9,354 nucleotides of DNA from Chloroflexota bacterium. Its GTDB lineage: Bacteria; Chloroflexota; Dehalococcoidia; Tepidiformales; Tepidiformaceae. The stretch is from contig CAUJEQ010000118.1 of the NCBI GenBank assembly GCA_963169135.1, positions 1 to 9,354 of the forward strand, written 5' to 3'. Both the position numbers and the translations under genes were made by a program. Positions 5,290 through 9,354 of this stretch are shown here, piece after piece. Within the stretch, counting starts at the first letter, position 1; each line of letters opens with the position of its first letter. The notes under the pieces were generated by a model. The model did not search any database. It was not told where the DNA came from and worked only from the letters and a program-made list of their open reading frames with translations.

Positions 5290-6746
5290 GGTGATGCAGT
5301 GGCGGAGGCTGGTTCGGGCGAGGTGCTGGCATCGGGCTCGGCGGTCGTGGTTGCGGAACTTTCCGGAGACGGTGTCGTCCCGTCCGGAGACGCGGTAGCG
5401 CTGGCCGAAGGCCCGGGCGACGGCGAACCGGTTGCCCCCGTGGGGCTTGGCCTGGGCGAAGGCGTCGGGCTGGGAATAGTAGTGACTGTAGGTTCCGGTT
5501 CATCAGGTGCCGAATCATCCGGCGCGACCAGGCCGGTGCCGGGAGGCGGGGGCTCGTACGCTGGCAGGGCCGGCAGTTCGGCGGCGGTGGCCTTGACGGT
5601 CAGCTTGCTCTGGTGGCCGATGACCTCGATGAAGATCGGGCCGCGCTCAAACGCGATCTCCTGCCCCGACTGGTCGTAGAACCGCGTGCGCGAATCGCGC
5701 TCGGCCTTCTTCCAAGTACCCGTGACCGCCTTGCCACCGGTTAACACGGTCGCGGGACCTTCGCCGAGCTGTTCGAGAAGGACGTGGCCCGACTCGTCGA
5801 CCACCTGTCCGGGAGCAAGGAGCACGATCACCGTGTTGAACATGAGCTGCTTCTCGCTGACCGCATCGATGTGGGGGCCGCCGAATTGATAGCGGCCATA
5901 CGCCTTTGCCTCGGCGTCCCACTTCCACTGGATGAGCTGCCAGCTATACCGGCTGCCCTGGAAGTCAACCTCGATGCCTTCCGCCTTCGTGCCGACGCTT
6001 GACGGATCACCCGAGTCACGGAACTTCCATGACTCCAGCGCCGAAGGCCCGGCGAAGCCCAGGGTGGCCGCGATGTCGCGCAGCTTCCTCGTGCTGGTGG
6101 CCAGGTTGTATGGCGCGTAACGGCCGAGGTCGCGGTAATAGCCGGTGTTGGCTTCCGGTGAAAACGCGTTCAGGTCCTTCACGCCCCATTCGATGATCTG
6201 GCCGCCTGCGTTCGCGTCGTTGACGGTGTTGGCGCTGCCGGCGTGGCCGTAGAGCGCACCCAGTTCCGCCACCCAGATAACAAACGGCGTGCGGGCCGAG
6301 CGGACGGGCATGACGAGGTCGGCCTCGCGCCTCCAGAACACCGCCATCAGGCGCGTGATGCCACCCTCAACGAACGCCTCGTACACGAGGTCAGCCTGTT
6401 CGAGGCCGGAGTGTGGGTAGGAGTTCGGCGTGTTGTCCATCATGATGGCGAGCGGCAGCAGGTCCTTGCGCTCGGCCCACTCGGCGGCGGTCATCTCCGC
6501 GCCGTCGAGAATGCCGTAGTAGCGAACCGGCGTGGCCGATGGCGTGACGCCGACGGTTGCGCCTCGGGTTGCCGTGGCTGTGCTGGTGGGCAGGGCAGTG
6601 GGTGTGGATTCCGGTGCGGCCGAGGTAGTCCCGCCCCCGCCGAGCAGTGCGATCGCCGCGATTGCCACGGCCAGCGCCAGGCCGGCGCCGGCAGCCGCGC
6701 CCACGGCGATCCTGTTTCTGCGAAGGAACTTGAGGAGGGGCTGCAT
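5286..6746 (-). CDS. DUF3048 (YerB-like) domain protein, membrane-anchored, with Pro/Ser/Thr-rich tail
   Basis: A predicted cell-surface protein of 486 residues whose biochemical role is unknown. A basic start (KFLRRNR) and one hydrophobic segment (about 14-36) form an uncleaved anchor or signal. There is no lipobox cysteine, unlike lipoprotein YerB. A Thr/Pro/Ser linker (about 40-73) leads to the DUF3048 N-terminal domain (about 94-240; hallmark LAIMMDNTPNSYPHSGLEQA, then YEAFVEGGITRLMAVF and PVRSAR), then its C-terminal domain (about 255-388; FNTVIVLLAPG, DQSGQEIAFERGPIFIEVI). Residues 399-486 are a low-complexity Pro/Ser/Thr/Ala tail, probably extended in the envelope. The gene is convergent with DUF3090 (shared CTAG stop) and divergent from phosphofructokinase. 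Its ATG has no good Shine-Dalgarno, but TAGCAT lies 6 bases upstream. Confidence 0.9.
   Translation of the reverse strand: MQPLLKFLRRNRIAVGAAAGAGLALAVAIAAIALLGGGGTTSAAPESTPTALPTSTATATRGATVGVTPSATPVRYYGILDGAEMTAAEWAERKDLLPLAIMMDNTPNSYPHSGLEQADLVYEAFVEGGITRLMAVFWRREADLVMPVRSARTPFVIWVAELGALYGHAGSANTVNDANAGGQIIEWGVKDLNAFSPEANTGYYRDLGRYAPYNLATSTRKLRDIAATLGFAGPSALESWKFRDSGDPSSVGTKAEGIEVDFQGSRYSWQLIQWKWDAEAKAYGRYQFGGPHIDAVSEKQLMFNTVIVLLAPGQVVDESGHVLLEQLGEGPATVLTGGKAVTGTWKKAERDSRTRFYDQSGQEIAFERGPIFIEVIGHQSKLTVKATAAELPALPAYEPPPPGTGLVAPDDSAPDEPEPTVTTIPSPTPSPRPSPTGATGSPSPGPSASATASPDGTTPSPESSATTTAEPDASTSPEPASATASP
5289..5552 (-). repeat. Low-complexity stretch coding for the Pro/Ser/Thr-rich tail of the DUF3048 protein
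   Basis: The last 88 codons of the DUF3048 gene encode almost only Pro, Ser, Thr, Ala, Gly, Glu and Asp, with irregular SPTPSPRPSPT and PSPGPSASATASP-like blocks. It is not an exact tandem repeat. Such tails in secreted proteins usually span or decorate the cell envelope; no folded domain is visible here. Confidence 0.7.
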
Positions 6747-6752
6747 TCCAGA

Positions 6753-6781
6753 ATGCTACGGACGCGGGGAGGTGCGAGCAA
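6753..6781 (-). promoter_or_regulatory. Candidate leaderless promoter of the DUF3048 gene
   Basis: On the minus strand TTGCTC (complement of 6776-6781) is followed after 17 bases by TAGCAT (complement of 6753-6758), then six bases and the ATG (6744-6746). The 17-base spacing and TTG/TAnnnT cores fit a housekeeping sigma factor. The six-base gap leaves no room for a Shine-Dalgarno, so the message would be leaderless. Confidence 0.4.
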
Positions 6782-6804
6782 CGAATGCCACTCGCGGCCC
6801 GGGA

Positions 6805-6816
6805 ATGGCACGCCAT
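6805..6816. promoter_or_regulatory. Short inverted repeat in the DUF3048/phosphofructokinase divergent region
   Basis: ATGGC-AC-GCCAT is an exact 5-bp inverted repeat with a 2-base centre, between the two candidate promoters of the 117-base divergent region. It could be a small operator, but a repeat this short is easily found by chance in G+C-rich DNA. Confidence 0.2.
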
Positions 6817-6827
6817 GCACAGGGGCC

Positions 6828-6857
6828 TTGCACCCGCCAAGGGCTGGGCGTCAGAGT
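6828..6857 (+). promoter_or_regulatory. Weak candidate promoter of the phosphofructokinase gene
   Basis: TTGCAC (6828-6833), an 18-base gap, and CAGAGT (6852-6857) stand six bases before the ATG at 6864. The -10 deviates from TAnnnT at its first base. The arrangement mirrors the opposite-strand DUF3048 promoter candidate; on its own the match is poor. Confidence 0.25.
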
Positions 6858-6863
6858 AGGTAC

Positions 6864-7835
6864 ATGAAACGACTCGGGATTCTCACCAGCGGCGGAGACG
6901 GGCCCGGCATGAACGCCGCCCTCCGCGCTGCCGTCCGCACCGTCACGTCCCGCGGGGCGACGATGGCTGGCTACATCGATGGCTTCGCAGGGTTCGTCGA
7001 GGCGAACTTCGTCGAGCTGGATGACCGAGCAGTCGGCAACATCATTCAGCGGGGCGGAACCATCATCGGCACGTCTCGCTCCCAGGCGTTCCTTGATCCC
7101 CAGGTGCGAGAGCGTGCGGCGACCCAGATGCGGTCCGATGGCATCGACGGTCTCATCATCGTCGGGGGCGACGGCAGCTTTCGTGGGGCGCTCGCCCTGC
7201 AGGACGAGTGCGGCGTCCCTGTCGCCGGAATCCCCGGCACTATCGACAACGATGTCTGGGGTTCCGACGAGACAATCGGCTTTGACACCGCGGTGAACAC
7301 GGCACTGCTCGCCATCGACCAGATCCGCGACACGAGTGTCTCCACCGGGATGATGTTCTTTGTAGAGGTCATGGGGCGGACGAGTGGCGCCATCGCCCTG
7401 CACACAGCCGTTGCCGGTGGAGCGGCGGGCGTGCTTGTACCCGAGGCGACCGACCAGACGGGACGACTGGTGGAGCAATTGCGGGCCTCAATTTCTCGCG
7501 GCAAACGGAGCCACATCATCGTGGTCGCGGAAGGAGATGAGGCGGGCGGCGCATTCTCCGTCGGTGCCGCCGTCGGGAAGGCGTTGAACCACCCATACCG
7601 CGTTGTCGTGCTCGGGCACATCCAGCGCGGGGGCCGGCCGACCATGCGCGACCGGCTGGTCGCCTCGGAAGCTGGCGCGATGGCCGCCGGGGCCCTGCTC
7701 GAAGGCCGCACGGGTGTAATGATCGGACGCCAGGGCGGCCGATCGGTGGAGGTGCCCCTGAGCGAGGTAGTCAGCCACCAGCACCCGCAGCCGAACCTCG
7801 CGCTGCTCCAACTGGCGCAGCAGCTTTCGGGCTGA
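6864..7835 (+). CDS. pfkA: 6-phosphofructokinase, ATP-dependent type
   Basis: Glycolytic enzyme that phosphorylates fructose 6-phosphate to fructose 1,6-bisphosphate in the cytoplasm. The 323 residues match the usual bacterial PfkA length. Visible motifs are TSGGDGPGMNA (8-18, nucleotide loop), GTSRS (69-73), GGDGS (101-105), PGTIDND (124-130, catalytic Asp128), VEVMGRTSG (167-175, sugar phosphate binding), VAEG (221-224) and GHIQRGG (251-257). Gly at 104 in GGDGS and Gly at 125 in PGTIDND are the residues typical of ATP-using enzymes; pyrophosphate-using ones carry Asp and Lys there. The reading frame is open far upstream (to 6243), but that part runs antisense to the DUF3048 gene; the ATG at 6864 begins the conserved MKRLGILTSGG start. 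It is followed by a peroxiredoxin gene after 22 bases, a likely operon. Symbol assigned by family; allosteric behaviour cannot be read from the sequence. Confidence 0.95.
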   Translation: MKRLGILTSGGDGPGMNAALRAAVRTVTSRGATMAGYIDGFAGFVEANFVELDDRAVGNIIQRGGTIIGTSRSQAFLDPQVRERAATQMRSDGIDGLIIVGGDGSFRGALALQDECGVPVAGIPGTIDNDVWGSDETIGFDTAVNTALLAIDQIRDTSVSTGMMFFVEVMGRTSGAIALHTAVAGGAAGVLVPEATDQTGRLVEQLRASISRGKRSHIIVVAEGDEAGGAFSVGAAVGKALNHPYRVVVLGHIQRGGRPTMRDRLVASEAGAMAAGALLEGRTGVMIGRQGGRSVEVPLSEVVSHQHPQPNLALLQLAQQLSG

Positions 7836-7845
7836 CGCCGGCTCC

Positions 7846-7850
7846 AGGAG
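7846..7850 (+). promoter_or_regulatory. Shine-Dalgarno sequence of the peroxiredoxin gene
   Basis: AGGAG lies 7 bases before the ATG at 7858, inside the 22-base gap after phosphofructokinase. A clear ribosome-binding site on an internal gene contrasts with its weak or missing counterpart on the first gene of this pair. Confidence 0.7.
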
Positions 7851-7857
7851 CATACCG

Positions 7858-8331
7858 ATGGCCTTCCCCGCAACCGACTCCCCCGCGCCCGCGTTCTCGC
7901 TGAAGGACCACGACGGCACAGAAGTCACGACCGCGTCGCTGAGCGGCAAGTGGGCCGTGATCTACTTCTACCCGAAGGACGACACGCCCGGCTGCACGAG
8001 GGAAGCCTGCAGCTTCCGGGACAACCACGCAGCAATCCAGGCCACGGGCGCCACGGTCCTGGGTGTCAGCGGCGACACGGCGGCCGCCCATCGGAAGTTC
8101 GCCGGGAAGTACTCCCTGCCGTTCCAGTTGCTGGTCGATGAAGGCAACGCCGTCGCGAAGGCCTTCGGCGCGTGGGGAACGAAGAACATGTACGGCAAGA
8201 CGTACGAGGGCATTATCCGCTCCACCGTCGTGATCAGCCCCGAGGGCAAGGTCTCGAAGGTCTGGCCGAAGGTGAAGCCAGACACGCATGGCGCCGAAGT
8301 GCTCGCATGGCTGAAGGGGCACGCATCGTAG
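7858..8331 (+). CDS. bcp: Thioredoxin-dependent peroxiredoxin, PrxQ/BCP type
   Basis: A thiol peroxidase that reduces hydrogen peroxide and organic hydroperoxides, normally recycled by thioredoxin, in the cytoplasm. The 157 residues have the single-domain AhpC/TSA thioredoxin-like fold: FYPKDDTPGCTREACSFRD (37-55) contains the peroxidatic Cys46 preceded by Thr43-Pro44, and Arg121 in IIRSTVVI is the conserved active-site arginine. Cys51, five residues after Cys46, is the resolving cysteine that marks the atypical two-Cys PrxQ/BCP group. There is no signal peptide. It follows phosphofructokinase after 22 bases with its own AGGAG ribosome-binding site and probably shares that transcript. I see no hairpin terminator after its TAG. 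The symbol bcp is the common name for this group. Confidence 0.95.
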   Translation: MAFPATDSPAPAFSLKDHDGTEVTTASLSGKWAVIYFYPKDDTPGCTREACSFRDNHAAIQATGATVLGVSGDTAAAHRKFAGKYSLPFQLLVDEGNAVAKAFGAWGTKNMYGKTYEGIIRSTVVISPEGKVSKVWPKVKPDTHGAEVLAWLKGHAS

Positions 8332-8369
8332 CGCGCTTCCGGTTCGTCGCCCCTAGCCACCGCGAACGG

Positions 8370-8375
8370 TAGGAT
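8370..8375 (+). promoter_or_regulatory. Weak candidate -10 box of the M1 aminopeptidase gene
   Basis: TAGGAT in the 76-base gap (8332-8407) between peroxiredoxin and the aminopeptidase would start a transcript near 8382 and leave a leader of about 25 bases holding GGGGTGA as ribosome-binding site. No -35 match at a normal distance is visible, so the gene may instead be read from the upstream operon. Confidence 0.22.
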
Positions 8376-8407
8376 CGCCGGGCAATTCGGGAATGGGGTG
8401 AGCTGTC

Positions 8408-9354
8408 ATGTCGCTGCTGCACGGAGAACGGATCGGCTGTGGCCGCCTGGGAGACGAACCCCGCACGCTGCCGCACGCACTTCCCGGGGACCGCCCGGTC
8501 TGGCCGCGTGACCGGGTCGTCGACGTCCTGCATATGAAGATCGACATCAAGCTTGACGTGCCTGGCAGGCGGGTCTCCGGCACCGTGACGCACACGGTCG
8601 CGCCGCTCAATGACGGCACGCGTTACGTCGAGTTCGATGCCATCGACATGACCATCACCGCCGTGACGGTGGCCAAGAAGCCGGCTCCGTTTGACTACGA
8701 CGGCGCGAAGCTGCGCATCGACCTGGGCGAGGGCCGGAAGCGCGGCCAGGAGGTTGCGGTCGCGGTCACCTATGAGGCCCGCCCGCGCATCGGCATGTAC
8801 TTCATTGCGCCAGACCAGGCGTATCCTGCCAAGCCGGTGCAGGTGTGGACGCAGTGCCAGGACGAGGACACGCGCTACTGGCTTCCGTGCTTCGACCACC
8901 CGAGCGAAAAGGCCACTTCGGAGATGATCGTGGCTGTACCGGGCGATTGGTACGCCCTTTCGAACGGCCGCCTGCTGCAGGACAAGAAAAACCGCGACGG
9001 CACGCGCACGTTCCACTGGCACCAGGACCGGCCGCATTCGACCTACCTCCTGACGCTGGCGGCGGGGCAACTGTCACGCATCGACGCGACCCGCGACGGG
9101 CTCACCATCGACTACTTCGTCGAGGAGAAAGACGTGGCCGACGGCGAGCGTACCTTCGCAAACACGCCGGCGATGGTCACTCTGTTCGAGAAGCTGACGG
9201 GGATGCAATACCCATGGTCCAAGTACAGCCAGGTTGTGGTGCGCGACTTCGTCTTCGGGGGCATGGAGAACACCAGCGCCACCACGATGACCGAGAACAT
9301 CATCGTCGACCGGAAGGCGGCGGTGGACTTCACCAGCGACCCGCTGATTTCACA
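8408..9354 (+). CDS. M1 family zinc aminopeptidase, N-terminal part (runs off the window)
   Basis: An aminopeptidase of the gluzincin M1 family (PepN/LTA4-hydrolase-like), which removes N-terminal residues from peptides. The 315 codons present cover the beta-sheet N-terminal domain (about 40-230) and the start of the catalytic domain. Recognisable landmarks are VWTQCQDEDTRYWLPCFDHP (from about 146), equivalent to the TQ...ARxxFPCFDEP region, and FGGMEN (283-288), the exopeptidase motif that holds the substrate amino group, here in the GGMEN form known from LTA4 hydrolase. The frame stays open to the last base. The window ends at SDPLIS, where the zinc-binding HEXXH should follow, so catalytic competence cannot be checked. 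The ATG at 8408 has a GGGGTGA ribosome-binding site (8395-8401) 6 bases upstream; an ATG at 8393 in the same frame stops after two codons. There is no signal peptide. Confidence 0.92.
   Translation, partial: MSLLHGERIGCGRLGDEPRTLPHALPGDRPVWPRDRVVDVLHMKIDIKLDVPGRRVSGTVTHTVAPLNDGTRYVEFDAIDMTITAVTVAKKPAPFDYDGAKLRIDLGEGRKRGQEVAVAVTYEARPRIGMYFIAPDQAYPAKPVQVWTQCQDEDTRYWLPCFDHPSEKATSEMIVAVPGDWYALSNGRLLQDKKNRDGTRTFHWHQDRPHSTYLLTLAAGQLSRIDATRDGLTIDYFVEEKDVADGERTFANTPAMVTLFEKLTGMQYPWSKYSQVVVRDFVFGGMENTSATTMTENIIVDRKAAVDFTSDPLIS

Noticed and set aside
6243..6863. Long upstream extension of the phosphofructokinase frame, which would give a 530-residue protein
   Set aside because: The extra 207 codons run antisense through the DUF3048 gene and its promoter region and resemble no domain. 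The conserved PfkA N-terminus begins at the ATG at 6864.
8332..8407. Rho-independent terminator between the peroxiredoxin and the M1 aminopeptidase
   Set aside because: No stable stem followed by a T run is visible in these 76 bases.

Overview
The window is a gene-dense stretch of a bacterial chromosome, roughly two thirds G+C. Codon use looks uniform and there are no RNA genes, insertion sequences, CRISPR arrays or phage genes. The combination of a DUF3090 protein, a membrane-anchored DUF3048 (YerB-like) protein with a Pro/Ser/Thr-rich tail, a WYL regulator and several clan-typical peptidases best fits Chloroflexota (Dehalococcoidia/Thermomicrobia-like). An actinobacterial relative is not excluded. 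This placement is inferred from family content, not from a marker gene.

Layout. (1) Positions 40-4547, minus strand: a probable three-gene operon reading WYL-domain regulator -> M24B Xaa-Pro peptidase (prolidase-like) -> S9 dipeptidyl-peptidase-IV-like serine peptidase. The last two overlap by 4 bases (ATGA). The S9 gene carries an in-frame TAG 17 codons before what looks like its ancestral stop. (2) Positions 4548-4770: a 223-base divergent intergenic region with a perfect 8-bp inverted repeat (5-base spacer), a candidate operator for the WYL regulator. (3) Positions 4771-5289, plus strand: a DUF3090 protein with a C-terminal Cys/His cluster. It converges on a DUF3048 protein (5286-6746, minus), and the two stop codons share one palindromic CTAG. 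(4) Positions 6747-6863: a 117-base divergent promoter region. (5) Positions 6864-8331, plus strand: an ATP-type 6-phosphofructokinase followed after 22 bases by a PrxQ/BCP-type peroxiredoxin, probably co-transcribed. (6) Positions 8408 to the window end: the N-terminal third or so of an M1-family zinc aminopeptidase, cut by the window just before the expected HEXXH motif.

Functionally the clearest theme is peptide breakdown. The DPP-IV-like enzyme would release Xaa-Pro dipeptides, the M24B enzyme would split them, and the M1 enzyme would trim other N-terminal residues. Neither the S9 nor the M24B protein has a signal peptide, so both probably act on cytoplasmic peptides. The rest is central metabolism (phosphofructokinase), peroxide defence, and two conserved families of unknown function. 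I see no clearly novel multi-gene system. The points most worth a second look are the nonsense codon in the S9 gene, the operator-like palindrome, and the recurring -10-like box six bases from start codons that lack a Shine-Dalgarno sequence.
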